Notes: generated by a model from the letters alone, not told the origin. A stretch of DNA of 64,000 nucleotides from Algoriphagus sp. NG3 (GCF_034119865.1 NZ_CP139421.1:3038001-3102000), one strand, 5' to 3'; positions 19,937 through 29,130 are shown, counted from the first letter of the stretch. Numbers and translations are program-made.

Positions 19937-22900
19937 ATGAAACAACAATTTTACTGTTGGAGGAAAACCCTCCCATTAACACTTGTTTTGTTGTGCTTAT
20001 GGATACCAATTGTATCTGCACAGCAGCAAGTAAAAGGAAAGATCATAGATGATCTTGGAATGGCACTACCTGGTGCATCTATTATATTAAAGGGTACTAC
20101 TACAGGTACAATATCTGATGTAGATGGTAATTATTCTATCTCAGCAAAAGAAGGTGATGTGATAGTTTATACTTTCATCGGCTTTAACTCAGTAGAACGA
20201 ACAGTAGGAAATGCATCTGAAATTAATGTGCAGATGATTCCAGATACTCAGAGTTTGGATGAAGTAGTTGTGGTCGGATACGGCACGCAGACCAAAAAAG
20301 AAATCACCGGCGCAGTAGGTCAAGTCAAAGCAGACGTCATCTCCAAAGCTCCGGTATCGGATATCGGTGAAGCGATACAAGGACAAGTGGCAGGTGTCGA
20401 TGTACAAGCATCCAGTGGCCGTCCAGGTCAGGCAGCAAATATCCAAATCAGAGGAGTAGGCTCACTTATGGGCGCTTTGGAGCCACTCTATGTGGTGGAT
20501 GGAGTTCCATATCAAAGCAATCCTAATATTTCTCCAGATCAAATTGAATCGCTGGATATCCTAAAAGATGGAGCAGCAGCTTCTGTTTATGGTACAAGAG
20601 CATCCAATGGAGTTATCTTGATAACTACCAAAAGAGGTAAAAAAGGAAATATAGTAGTGGATCTGAATGCATACGCAGGGGTTCAAAATATTACCTCAGG
20701 TACTCCATTGATGAATTCTCAGCAGCAGATGTATGCTGAAGAGGTGAAATTGGAAGCATTGGGACGTGATCCACTGATTTTCTTTTTCAATCCAGATGCA
20801 TTGGACTATGACACAGATTTCGTAAGCGATGTTCAAAATAACAATGCATTGATTCAGAATTATGGAATTGGCGTATCCGGTGGAACCGAGCATCTTTCAG
20901 TAAACTTCAATTCCAACTACTTCAATCAGGATGGTGTATTGATCAACTCTGGCTTTGACAGGCTTAGTAATAGACTTACAGCCCAATTTAATAGAGGGAA
21001 ATTCAAAGCTTTCACAAGTATTGGTTACACAGAGGAAAACAGAACTCAGGAACCTTGGTCACTTTATGAGTATTCAATCGCTCAGAGACCTTGGCTAGCG
21101 CCACTTAATTCCTTGCAGACAGTAGGAGAAAACAATGTTCAAATCCCTGTAGACAATGCTATTCTATACAGCTACTTATCTAGAGAACTTGACAATGTGG
21201 ATGAGCGAAAAGTCAACACAAGCAACATCGCGCTGAATTTAGAATATGAAATATTAAAAGGCCTTAGCTATAAAATCAACTTAGGAAGCAATTCTTATAA
21301 CTATAGCAGAAATTTCTTCAGACCTCAATATTTGGTTACTAATAGAGATGGTTCATTCAATCCAACCGCTTCTAGGCAAGACGCGCTTCTAAATGAAGAA
21401 TTCACTTTCTCACAGAGAAATACGATAGAAAATATCCTTTCCTATTCTAAAGAATTTGGCAAGCATAAGCTGAATGTAACTGGTGTAGCATCATGGGAGA
21501 AATTCACTTCCAAGCAAATAGGAACAGGAATTATTGGCCTTTTGAGTAACAAAACACCTGTACTAGGAGCCGGACAGCAAGCGACCAAGCCTACTAGTTT
21601 CGACTATACCAATACGCTGAGCGGCTTGATGGGTCGAGTACAATACAATTACGACGAGCGCTATTTAATCTCGGGAAGTTTTAGAAGAGACGGCTCTTCT
21701 AATTTTGGTCAAAGCAATGTTTACGGTGACTTTTTCGGAGTTTCCGCAGGATGGAATATCTCAGAAGAAGGTTTCTTCAGAAATGGGAACACTGACTTCA
21801 TTGACAACTTCAAAATCCGTGGAAGTTATGCACAAGTAGGAAATCAAAGTATTCCACCTTATACCTATGCCAGTCAGATCGAAAGTGGTGTGAACTACCT
21901 CTTCGGAATGGATGAAGAACTTTACAATGGTGCTATTCAGAGAAGGTACTCTAATCCTAATGTAAAGTGGGAATCTAGTATTTCTTCAAATATTGGTATA
22001 GACCTCGCCATGTTCTCAAACAGGTTAAACTTCACTGCTGACATCTACAAAAACGACAAGCAGGACATGCTCTTGCCAAGAGCAACTCCCCCATCCGGCG
22101 GAGCTTTTCACCCAGGTGCAACTGGAACTTACAGCCCGATCATCGTGAATGCTGGAAACATGACTAACAAAGGAATAGAGCTTTCGCTTTCCTATAGAAC
22201 AGAATATGCCTCAGGTTTCAAATGGAATGTAGCCTCAACATTTACTAAAAATGTAAATGAAATCACTGATTTGGAAGGAATAGAAAGAGGATATGGTAAT
22301 GGACAGCCATCTTCTTCTCTTGGTCCAAACGTGGACTACACAACTTTCTTTGCCGTAGGCTATGAGGCAGGGGCATTCTTTTTGGTACAGCATGACGGGA
22401 TAATTAAAACCCAAGAGCAACTAGCGGATTATAAGAAAATTGATCCAAGTGCGCAGATCGGTGATATGATGTACAAAGATCAGTTGACTGAAGACACCAA
22501 TGGGGATGGAATTCCTGATGCTGGAAACAACCGAATAGATGAAAACGACCGCGTGTATTCAGGATCTGGACAGGCCAAATTCAACATTGGCTTAAGTACA
22601 AATTTTGATTACAAAGGCTTTGACTTGTATGTACAAAACTATTTCTCCTACGGAGCAAAGCTGTACAATGGTGCTAAATATTATGCCTATACCCAAGGCC
22701 GTCACCAAGATCAATACTACATGTGGACTCCTCAAAACGCAGACACTGACATCCCTACAGACCGAGGCGACGGTTACCACAACAATGTGAGAGCGAGATC
22801 TGACTTCTTCTTGGAAGATGGCACCTACTTCAGAATCAGAAATATTACGCTAGGATACACGATTCCACTTTCTGCTACGGACAAGATCGGGGTGAATAAA

Positions 22901-23059
22901 GCGAGAATTTACGGTACCGCTATGAATCCATTCACTTTCACCGAATACACTGGCTATGATCCCGAAGTAGGAGGAAATGGTATTAGCACTAGAGGTGTAG
23001 ATCAGGGAAATTACCCGGTATCCAGAAGATTCATTTTCGGTGTACAGATCCAATTCTAA
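19937..23059 (+). CDS. SusC-like TonB-dependent receptor (agar locus)
   Basis: Outer-membrane TonB-dependent transporter, 1040 aa, expected to import agar oligosaccharides with the SusD partner downstream. I prefer the start at 19937 because the Met there begins a normal signal peptide ending in VSAQQ; the upstream in-frame extension of 44 residues has no signal character. After the signal comes a carboxypeptidase-D-like domain (about 30-110: VKGKIIDDLGMALPGAS), then SLDEVVVVGYGTQTKKEITG and the plug domain with IRGVGS and YVVDGVP. The remainder is the beta barrel, ending in an aromatic-terminated FIFGVQIQF. The SusD gene follows after 18 bp. Confidence 0.93.
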   Translation: MKQQFYCWRKTLPLTLVLLCLWIPIVSAQQQVKGKIIDDLGMALPGASIILKGTTTGTISDVDGNYSISAKEGDVIVYTFIGFNSVERTVGNASEINVQMIPDTQSLDEVVVVGYGTQTKKEITGAVGQVKADVISKAPVSDIGEAIQGQVAGVDVQASSGRPGQAANIQIRGVGSLMGALEPLYVVDGVPYQSNPNISPDQIESLDILKDGAAASVYGTRASNGVILITTKRGKKGNIVVDLNAYAGVQNITSGTPLMNSQQQMYAEEVKLEALGRDPLIFFFNPDALDYDTDFVSDVQNNNALIQNYGIGVSGGTEHLSVNFNSNYFNQDGVLINSGFDRLSNRLTAQFNRGKFKAFTSIGYTEENRTQEPWSLYEYSIAQRPWLAPLNSLQTVGENNVQIPVDNAILYSYLSRELDNVDERKVNTSNIALNLEYEILKGLSYKINLGSNSYNYSRNFFRPQYLVTNRDGSFNPTASRQDALLNEEFTFSQRNTIENILSYSKEFGKHKLNVTGVASWEKFTSKQIGTGIIGLLSNKTPVLGAGQQATKPTSFDYTNTLSGLMGRVQYNYDERYLISGSFRRDGSSNFGQSNVYGDFFGVSAGWNISEEGFFRNGNTDFIDNFKIRGSYAQVGNQSIPPYTYASQIESGVNYLFGMDEELYNGAIQRRYSNPNVKWESSISSNIGIDLAMFSNRLNFTADIYKNDKQDMLLPRATPPSGGAFHPGATGTYSPIIVNAGNMTNKGIELSLSYRTEYASGFKWNVASTFTKNVNEITDLEGIERGYGNGQPSSSLGPNVDYTTFFAVGYEAGAFFLVQHDGIIKTQEQLADYKKIDPSAQIGDMMYKDQLTEDTNGDGIPDAGNNRIDENDRVYSGSGQAKFNIGLSTNFDYKGFDLYVQNYFSYGAKLYNGAKYYAYTQGRHQDQYYMWTPQNADTDIPTDRGDGYHNNVRARSDFFLEDGTYFRIRNITLGYTIPLSATDKIGVNKARIYGTAMNPFTFTEYTGYDPEVGGNGISTRGVDQGNYPVSRRFIFGVQIQF

Positions 23060-23077
23060 TCTTAAAAAAGCAATCCA

Positions 23078-24796
23078 ATGAAACTCAAAATATATAAACG
23101 ATCCTTTGCATCGATAGCCTTGTCTTCGATGCTCTTATTCGGATGTGGCGTAGATTTTCTGGAAGAAACCAATCCAAATGCCATTACTACCGATACCTTT
23201 TGGGAAACATCCAAACAATTCCAATCTGGCCTTGCTACTGTCTATGGAGCATTGCAGTTCCAATCTATCAGTGGAGCAGGTTTGATAAATGAGATGATCC
23301 TGGGAGACATAGGTGGCACGGAATCCTGGTATAGACCAACTGCTTACAGAAATCTCACTTATAACGATGCCAGCGATCAAGTAACTGACAAGTGGAATGA
23401 GCTTTACATCGGAGTCTTCCGAGCCAATCAAGTCATCAATCAAATTCAGGAGGCTGATCCTAGCCTTTTTGCTGAAAATGAAAAAGAGACTATTGAGGCT
23501 GAAGCCAGATTTCTTCGAGCATTCTTCTATTTCCAATTAGCCAATACCTACGGAAAAGCAGTTATCCGCACAGAAGTACCCGTGACTGATGAAGATTTCA
23601 ATAAGCCTTCAAGCCCAAAAGAAGAAGTACTAAACACGGTTGTATTGCCAGATTTAGAGTTTGCTAAAACTCATTTGCCTAAATCTTGGGATGTTAAAAA
23701 TAAAGGAAGAGTTACTTGGGGAGCAGCAGCTTCTCTATATGGCAAAACCTTGCTATTCCAAGAAAAATGGTCCGAAGCGGCTACTGAATTCAAAAGTGTA
23801 ATTGATTCTAGGGTTTATGCGCTAACTCCAAAAATCAGAGATAACTTCTCTGAAGAAAATGAATTCAATGAGGAATCAATTTTCGAAGTTGCCTACAACA
23901 GTGAAATCAATCCAGGCGCAAATGGATCAGTGGTAGATGATGATCCAGGTAGAACAGGTGCAGAGGCTACTGCTATTGCTACAGGACTTGGGCAGTTGAG
24001 TTTCGGTGCGTATAACACGCTTTTACCTAGCTATTACCTTCATGAACTTTATGTAAATGACGAAGTAGATCCAAGCAACTCTATCAATAAGAACAACACC
24101 CAATCTGTAAGAATGACTGCATCCGTGGTTCCTATCAATGGGGAAGGAATGTATTATCAACTTCCAATCGGGACACGCGGTGGATGGGCTTTTGGACAAA
24201 GTGCTTATATCAAAAAACACACAAACTGGTATCACTTACCAAATGAAGATGACAATTCTAGATCGGGCATAAATTTCCGACATATCCGCTTAGCCGATGT
24301 GTATCTCATGTACGCCGAAGCTCTGCTCAACGCAGGTGGATCAGTAGATGAAGCTATTGAATACATTGATCTGGTGAGAGCTAGATCCGGAGTGATCACT
24401 ATCAAGCAGTACCTAGCTGACAACGGCAATACTTTCCCTCAGCTTCATATCAGCAAGCAGGTTCATGGTACTCAACCGATGGTCGCTCCTACTGCGGATA
24501 ACATCATGACCCATATCCGTCGGGTAGAGAGACCAATCGAGCTAGCCTTTGAGGGACATCGTTGGAAAGATCTTGTGAGATGGGGAATAGTGAAGGAGGT
24601 TTTTGATGACCTTCGACAGGATGAAGTTTGGAGAGAGGCCAACAAGGCTTCCATTTTTGATCAAGCACCTCTTTTTATCGCAGAAAGAATCAGACCTGAT
24701 TTCTTGCTTTCATCAGCCAACTATTCACCTACTGTACACAATTACTTCCCTATTCCTGCTTTGGAACTCCAAAACAATAATCAGATAGGTAATTAA
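23078..24796 (+). CDS. SusD/RagB-like outer-membrane lipoprotein (agar locus)
   Basis: 572 aa surface lipoprotein that forms the glycan-binding lid of the SusC transporter. The lipobox LFGC places the lipidated Cys at residue 23. The N-terminal part has the typical SusD opening (DFLEETNPNAITTDTFW) and helical TPR-like segments (AEARFLRAFFYFQLANTYG). The C-terminal RagB part has ADVYLMYAEALLNAGG and the PIELAFEGHRWKDLVRWG motif. It is 18 bp after SusC and 11 bp before the next lipoprotein, one operon. Ligand specificity for agar is inferred from the neighbouring operon. Confidence 0.93.
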   Translation: MKLKIYKRSFASIALSSMLLFGCGVDFLEETNPNAITTDTFWETSKQFQSGLATVYGALQFQSISGAGLINEMILGDIGGTESWYRPTAYRNLTYNDASDQVTDKWNELYIGVFRANQVINQIQEADPSLFAENEKETIEAEARFLRAFFYFQLANTYGKAVIRTEVPVTDEDFNKPSSPKEEVLNTVVLPDLEFAKTHLPKSWDVKNKGRVTWGAAASLYGKTLLFQEKWSEAATEFKSVIDSRVYALTPKIRDNFSEENEFNEESIFEVAYNSEINPGANGSVVDDDPGRTGAEATAIATGLGQLSFGAYNTLLPSYYLHELYVNDEVDPSNSINKNNTQSVRMTASVVPINGEGMYYQLPIGTRGGWAFGQSAYIKKHTNWYHLPNEDDNSRSGINFRHIRLADVYLMYAEALLNAGGSVDEAIEYIDLVRARSGVITIKQYLADNGNTFPQLHISKQVHGTQPMVAPTADNIMTHIRRVERPIELAFEGHRWKDLVRWGIVKEVFDDLRQDEVWREANKASIFDQAPLFIAERIRPDFLLSSANYSPTVHNYFPIPALELQNNNQIGN

Positions 24797-24807
24797 TCCC
24801 GACTCAA

Positions 24808-26382
24808 ATGAAAAAATATATCTATATCATAAAACTAATGATGGTAGCCGTGATGCTACAATCATGCGAAGATCCTTATGAAGGGATCAACTTAGAAGAA
24901 GCTAACAATCAGGTGATTTTTACATCCGAAATGGATTTTGAAAACACCGTTCAGATTAATGGTGAACTCGCGTTTGGAGATGTTTCTTCTGGCGTAGTCT
25001 CGCGCACATGGACGTTCCCAGAAGGTGTAGTCGATATCGAGGGCTCTGACAATGATGTTACCTCGACAGAAGCTACTGTCAAAACAATCTTCAAAATGCT
25101 AGGTGAACATGAAGTAAAACTTCATCAGGTATTCAAAGACAATGCCTTTGTAGGATTAGAACAGCGTGGAAAAGAACTCGATACTACAATCGTAGTGAAA
25201 GTACTTGGAGAAGTGAATTTGGCTGTGGCTGCTAATATATTGAACAGTGATGGCACCTTGGGTGAGGCGCTAAATCTTCAAGATGGTGCACTTAATGAGG
25301 TGATGGCTGGGAGTTTCATCAGATATACCGTGACTTCTGAAGGTGAGCCAGCCCAATACCAATGGAACTTAGATGGAGGTGATCCTCCCTATTCAGAGGA
25401 GTTGGTGGAAACACTTGATGTTCGCTATAAGAAAGTTGGGGAATTTGATTTTGAGTTGATTGCTTCACGAAACAGACCACAGGGTGAATTTGTTTTTGCT
25501 GTAGAAAATCTTCTGAAAATCATTCCATCTACCGAGCCAGTATCCTTAGAAGGAGTTCAAGAAAGAGCTGGTGGAATTGCCTTGAACTTCAGTAGAGAAA
25601 TGAATGGCAATTCTTTGGATCCTGCGGACTTTACCGTTAGCATAATCAATAAGGACACCCCAATCAGTGCGACCGTCATCAGTGCTCAAGTAGACCCAGT
25701 GGAAGGGAATTTCGTGAATCTCACATTAGAAGGTCAAGAAATTTACAACGATGACATTGTCACTGTCTCTTATACCAAAGGTGCAATGGCTACTGCGGAT
25801 GGCGTTTTGGCTGATAGCTTCGAAGATCAGTCGGTAGTATTTGTGGGCGAAAACATCCTTAAGTCCGGCGGATTTGATTATAGCTTCGAGACCTCACTAG
25901 ACTCCAACTGGCCATATCAATGGTGGGGAGCTCCTTGGGATATGTACACATTTAAAATTTCTGCAGCTCAAGCCTATGATGGAAAGAAAAGTGGCTTAGT
26001 CACCATGAGACCCGCTGGAGGAATGATCATAGGACATACGGATGCCAATGGAACACCGATTACTTTCCAAGCAGAAGCAGGGAAAACCTATGAAATCGGT
26101 GTTTGGGTTTACGTAGAAAGTCTCGGAAATACTGCATCTGATGCCATTCAACCTGATTTGAGGTTTTATTGGAATCCTGGTACAGATTGGGCTGTAGGGC
26201 CTAATCCTGAATTCACAAATGACTTTGAAGTAGGAAAGTGGGTGTATAGCTCTACACTGGTTAAATTCCCAAGTACCGGGAACTTCAATTTCAATATAAG
26301 GGGAGCCAACCAAAATAATCCATCTGAAATTAAATTCTACATGGATAACATTTCGGTATCTGAAGCAAGATTAAGACAATAG
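24808..26382 (+). CDS. Surface glycan-binding lipoprotein (PKD / Ig-like / CBM-like)
   Basis: 524 aa lipoprotein (lipobox MLQSC, Cys20) in the third position of the SusCD operon, where SusE-type surface glycan-binding proteins are found. Three parts can be distinguished. A PKD-like domain pair lies at about 35-235 (SRTWTFPEG, YQWNLDGGDPPYS). A bacterial Ig-like segment at about 245-345 carries the ALNFSREMNG pattern. A C-terminal beta-sandwich at about 350-520 resembles CBM4/9-type modules (SFETSLDSNWPYQWWGAPWD, AGKTYEIGVWVYVE, FYMDNISV). The tryptophan-rich WPYQWWGAPW stretch is a plausible sugar-binding platform. No catalytic residues are seen. Direct agar binding is inferred. Confidence 0.8.
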   Translation: MKKYIYIIKLMMVAVMLQSCEDPYEGINLEEANNQVIFTSEMDFENTVQINGELAFGDVSSGVVSRTWTFPEGVVDIEGSDNDVTSTEATVKTIFKMLGEHEVKLHQVFKDNAFVGLEQRGKELDTTIVVKVLGEVNLAVAANILNSDGTLGEALNLQDGALNEVMAGSFIRYTVTSEGEPAQYQWNLDGGDPPYSEELVETLDVRYKKVGEFDFELIASRNRPQGEFVFAVENLLKIIPSTEPVSLEGVQERAGGIALNFSREMNGNSLDPADFTVSIINKDTPISATVISAQVDPVEGNFVNLTLEGQEIYNDDIVTVSYTKGAMATADGVLADSFEDQSVVFVGENILKSGGFDYSFETSLDSNWPYQWWGAPWDMYTFKISAAQAYDGKKSGLVTMRPAGGMIIGHTDANGTPITFQAEAGKTYEIGVWVYVESLGNTASDAIQPDLRFYWNPGTDWAVGPNPEFTNDFEVGKWVYSSTLVKFPSTGNFNFNIRGANQNNPSEIKFYMDNISVSEARLRQ

Positions 26383-26410
26383 GTTTAGATTGGGTTTTAT
26401 TTGTAAATAT

Positions 26411-26445
26411 GGGCGAATGCTAGTGTAGCATCGCCCTTATTTTTG
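26411..26445 (+). terminator. Intrinsic terminator of the SusCD operon
   Basis: GGGCGA(A)TGCTA pairs with TAGCATCGCCC (26411-26422 with 26426-26436) around a GTG loop with one bulged A, followed by TTATTTTTG. It lies 29 bp after the stop of the glycan-binding lipoprotein. Confidence 0.85.
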
Positions 26446-26495
26446 TCCTTAACAAATAAATATCACTATTGTCCGAGAAACGGTTTAAAATTTAG

Positions 26496-26525
26496 GGGAA
26501 GCTTCGTTTGAGAAGCTTCCCTTTT
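26496..26525 (+). terminator. Hairpin terminator inside the left end of the IS
   Basis: A perfect 10-bp stem GGGAAGCTTC / GAAGCTTCCC with loop GTTTGA is followed by TTTT. It sits between the left inverted repeat and the transposase start, a position where IS elements often block transcription entering from outside. Confidence 0.65.
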
Positions 26526-26563
26526 CTGTATTTTTAGTTTACCACAACCTCTTAATACAGCGG

Positions 26564-27766
26564 ATGAAAAATACACATTTCTTCGGACAGTCGATATTTT
26601 CTCAGATACTTTCTTTGATTGACCGTTCGCTGGTTTCCAAAGTAAAGTCCAAGCATCAGTCGGATCGCTACTACAAATGTTTCGATACTTGGCAGCACTT
26701 AGTCACCATGCTTTATTGCTCTTTTAGCGGAGCCAGCTCGCTTAGAGAGCTTTCAACAGGACTTTTGGCGTGGCAGAATAGACTTGTTCACATTGGGATG
26801 CCCAAAGCACCCCGCCGTTCCACTATCTCGGATGGTAACATGCGCAGACCCAGTGAAGTATTTAAGGACGTTTACTTGGCACTTTTTGAAAGATATCGAT
26901 CTGTTTTACCGGACAGCCGACTGAAAATGGATGTACTTAAAAAGCTATTTATCGTGGATTCCACGGTCATCAGCTTATTCAAAGATATTCTTAAAGTAGC
27001 TGGAAGGCCAAGAAAAGATGGTAGAAGCAAAGGCGGAATCAAAGCCCATGTGATGATCCATGCCGCTGAACTGATGCCCTGTCTGGTCAAATTAACTGAA
27101 GGAAGTAAGCACGATCATACATTTCTAAAGCATCTAAACCTCCCTGTGGGCTCTTATCTGGTAATGGACAAAGGATATACAGATTACCATCAATATGCGC
27201 AGTGGACAGAGCGGGGCATCTACTTCATCACGCGGATGAAAAACAACGCCATCTTTGAAAGTTTGGAAAAATTTGACTTGCCTGAACACAAGGATCAGGA
27301 AATTCTCAAAGATGAAACAGTGACTGTCCACTATAAAATAGGAACTGAAAAACACCCGCTCAAGCTTCGAAGAATCGCCTATTGGGATGAAAAAAACCAA
27401 AAGACCCTTGTCTTTATGACTAATAATCTGGAGATCGAAGCTTCCACTGTTGCTGCTATTTATAAGTACAGATGGCAGATTGAGCTACTCTTCAAAAGAC
27501 TCAAACAAAACTTTCCACTCAAATACTTTCTTGGAGACAATCAAAACGCCATCGAAATCCAGATTTGGTGTGCATTGATCTCACTGCTGCTCATGGAAGT
27601 GATCCGCAAACAACTCAAAAGAAACTGGGCATTCTCAAATATGGTCGCCATGGCAAGTTTCCATCTAGCAAGCTATGTCCACCTAACCAACTTCCTTAAT
27701 AACCCGGATAAAGAGCTCCAAGAAAATCTCCTGAAAGCCAACCAAACGGCCCTATTTCCAACCTAG
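26564..27766 (+). CDS. IS4-family transposase
   Basis: 400 aa DDE transposase. The N-terminal 110 residues form a DUF4372-like DNA-binding domain (FSGASSLRELSTGLLAW, STISDGNMRRP). Catalytic residues are visible as Asp in FIVDSTV (about residue 130), Asp in VMDKGYTDY (about 203), and Glu in the YREK signature, Y-x2-R-x3-E-x6-K, within YKYRWQIELLFKRLK (about 304-318). Length is normal for the family and the reading frame is intact, so the element could still be active. Confidence 0.93.
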   Translation: MKNTHFFGQSIFSQILSLIDRSLVSKVKSKHQSDRYYKCFDTWQHLVTMLYCSFSGASSLRELSTGLLAWQNRLVHIGMPKAPRRSTISDGNMRRPSEVFKDVYLALFERYRSVLPDSRLKMDVLKKLFIVDSTVISLFKDILKVAGRPRKDGRSKGGIKAHVMIHAAELMPCLVKLTEGSKHDHTFLKHLNLPVGSYLVMDKGYTDYHQYAQWTERGIYFITRMKNNAIFESLEKFDLPEHKDQEILKDETVTVHYKIGTEKHPLKLRRIAYWDEKNQKTLVFMTNNLEIEASTVAAIYKYRWQIELLFKRLKQNFPLKYFLGDNQNAIEIQIWCALISLLLMEVIRKQLKRNWAFSNMVAMASFHLASYVHLTNFLNNPDKELQENLLKANQTALFPT

Positions 27767-28019
27767 TGGGCTTACATTCCAATTTCACCCAAAAATTTCC
27801 TCTGATTAAGTTCTTTTCAACCTCTCTGAGAAATTCATACTTTAGTCGGAAACTAGTGATATAAAAGGTTCTACCCTGAATTTAATGGAAAAGCAAATTG
27901 GTCTTTAAACATATGTCTCCAGAAGAAAGTATAGCTACTATTTATAAGTGATTAATTTTTCTAGGGAGAATCAACATTCCATACACAGTCCTCCATTTTG
28001 TATAGGTTTTATCTTTGTC

Positions 28020-28040
28020 ACTTTTTGGCGGCCAAAAAGT
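28020..28040. repeat. Perfect 9-bp inverted repeat
   Basis: ACTTTTTGG (28020-28028) and CCAAAAAGT (28032-28040) flank a CGG loop in the non-coding stretch right of the IS. A further CCAAAAAG follows at about 28043. No gene is attached to it. The surrounding 27863-28660 holds no ORF I can support. Confidence 0.6.
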
Positions 28041-28170
28041 AACCAAAAAGCCCTGAGCCTCGGTCTTTTCTTTCCGCTGATACCTTTTTTATATTCATTT
28101 TAAACAGCAATGCAGCGGAATTTTGTACTGAATTTCACACCTAAAAATGACTCCCTCCTAAAACCTGGCC

Positions 28171-28207
28171 CAAGTCTAAAAATGCCCACTGGGCATTTTT
28201 AGACTTG
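28171..28207. repeat. Perfect 17-bp hairpin with 3-nt loop
   Basis: CAAGTCTAAAAATGCCC (28171-28187) is exactly complementary to 28191-28207 around an ACT loop. No T-tract follows on either strand, so it is not an ordinary terminator. It may be the end of a lost mobile element. Confidence 0.7.
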
Positions 28208-28660
28208 TCCTCTCGTGCCTCGGGAGCTAAGTCATTTTCTAAACGGCGTTCAATCAAGTACAAAACCGAAAATACCGCAAGGCTCACCCAACCGGATGAT
28301 AGCCTCCGCAAACCATTTATAAACAAACCAAGAGTAAACTCCATTAAAATCGTGGTAGTGCCATATAAAATACGTGATTACGTGAAAAACACTTATAAAA
28401 GTGGGCTATTTCCCCAAAGACTGACACATAGTGATATAAGTAAATACTAAACTTCTACACGTCCAAAACTTGACAGAACTTCTCCCTCACATCCTGGATG
28501 GTGATGAAAATTGATTTCGTCTGATGGATGATATACTTTAGTGCTATTGCTGATCTGGACAAAACACTTAATTAGGCTACCTAAGAATATTGTCTGGTGA
28601 TAAGTAGATTTTATGGAATGGTGTTGTAAAAGATTTAGGTATTGTTGTAGAAGTGATTGA

Positions 28661-28987
28661 AACAGACTCAAGCTTAAGTGTAATACCACAATTGCATTCA
28701 TAACTATTTATAGCATAGAAAAAGGTTCACCAAGCGTAAGCATTGGAAATTATTTAAATGTGCTCAAAGTCTTAGGGCTTGAAAAGGATATCCTGAAATT
28801 GGCTAGTGATGATGAGCTAGGAAAAAAGCTACAGGATGCCGGGTTGGTAACAAAAGATAGGGCGCCTAAAAAGTACTATTTGACGGTCAGACGAGTGAAT
28901 TATATTCCGCCAACCTCCAAAAAATTAAGATACCTGGCCAAAATAGGTGACAGCACAATTTTCCACTCATTAAACAAAAAGATATAG
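28661..28987 (+). pseudogene. Decayed HipB-like XRE antitoxin remnant
   Basis: In the frame running to 28987, the stretch TIYSIEKGSPSVSIGNYL (28703 onward) followed by a HipB-like tail (LEKDILKLASDDELGKKLQDAGL) matches the second half of an XRE-type HipB antitoxin. The first half, including the start and first HTH helices, is lost; a stop at 28658 precedes it and no proper start codon is available. The last about 30 codons look unrelated to the family. It lies just upstream of the intact toxin-antitoxin operon, and a matching HipA fragment lies downstream of that operon. Confidence 0.6.
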
Positions 28988-28992
28988 CCATA

Positions 28993-29010
28993 ATCACACT
29001 ATAATGTGAT
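28993..29010. promoter_or_regulatory. Operator palindrome 1 upstream of hipB
   Basis: ATCACACTATAATGTGAT: 6-bp arms ATCACA / TGTGAT around a CTATAA core. First of three sites spaced 60 bp start to start before hipB. HipB proteins repress their own operons through palindromes, so this is a probable autoregulatory operator. Confidence 0.65.
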
Positions 29011-29052
29011 ATTTAGATTTAGCAAAGAAGAGTCATCTTTATTTCACTACTA

Positions 29053-29070
29053 ATCACACTATAATGTGAT
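29053..29070. promoter_or_regulatory. Operator palindrome 2 upstream of hipB
   Basis: The same 18-bp sequence as site 1, with the symmetry extended to CTAATCACA / TGTGATTAG (9-bp arms, 29050-29073). It starts exactly 60 bp after site 1 and ends 53 bp before the hipB start. Confidence 0.7.
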
Positions 29071-29112
29071 TAGTGTTTCTTTTTCCTTTAAACATCTCTA
29101 TATTTAGCGAAA

Positions 29113-29130
29113 ATCACATTATAATGACAA
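29113..29130. promoter_or_regulatory. Operator half-site 3 overlapping the hipB start codon
   Basis: ATCACATTATAATGACAA keeps the left arm and core but loses the right arm. It starts exactly 60 bp after site 2, and the hipB ATG (29124) lies inside it, so a bound repressor would also cover the start codon. Confidence 0.55.

Larger units (their letters stand above)
26460..27862 (+). mobile_element. IS4-family insertion sequence with imperfect terminal inverted repeats
   Basis: The element is about 1.4 kb. The left end ATATCACTATTGTCCGA (26460-26476) and the inverted right end (27846-27862) match at 15 of 17 positions. One transposase gene fills most of the inside. No clear target-site duplication is seen in the flanks, so the element may be old or its ends may differ by a few bases from those given. 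Confidence 0.75.

Noticed and set aside
26450..27872. Target-site duplication around the IS
   Set aside because: Flanking bases (CAAATAA on the left, AAAAGGT on the right) do not give a convincing direct repeat of the length usual for the family.
28141..28344. Small minus-strand ORF of 67 codons right of the IS
   Set aside because: It runs through the perfect 17-bp palindrome, shows no domain or start signal, and has no functional neighbour. More likely chance reading of a repeat remnant.
28447..28701. Minus-strand ORF of 84 codons opposite the hipB remnant
   Set aside because: No family resemblance. The plus-strand frame overlapping it at 28661-28701 leads into recognisable HipB residues, so the minus reading is a shadow.
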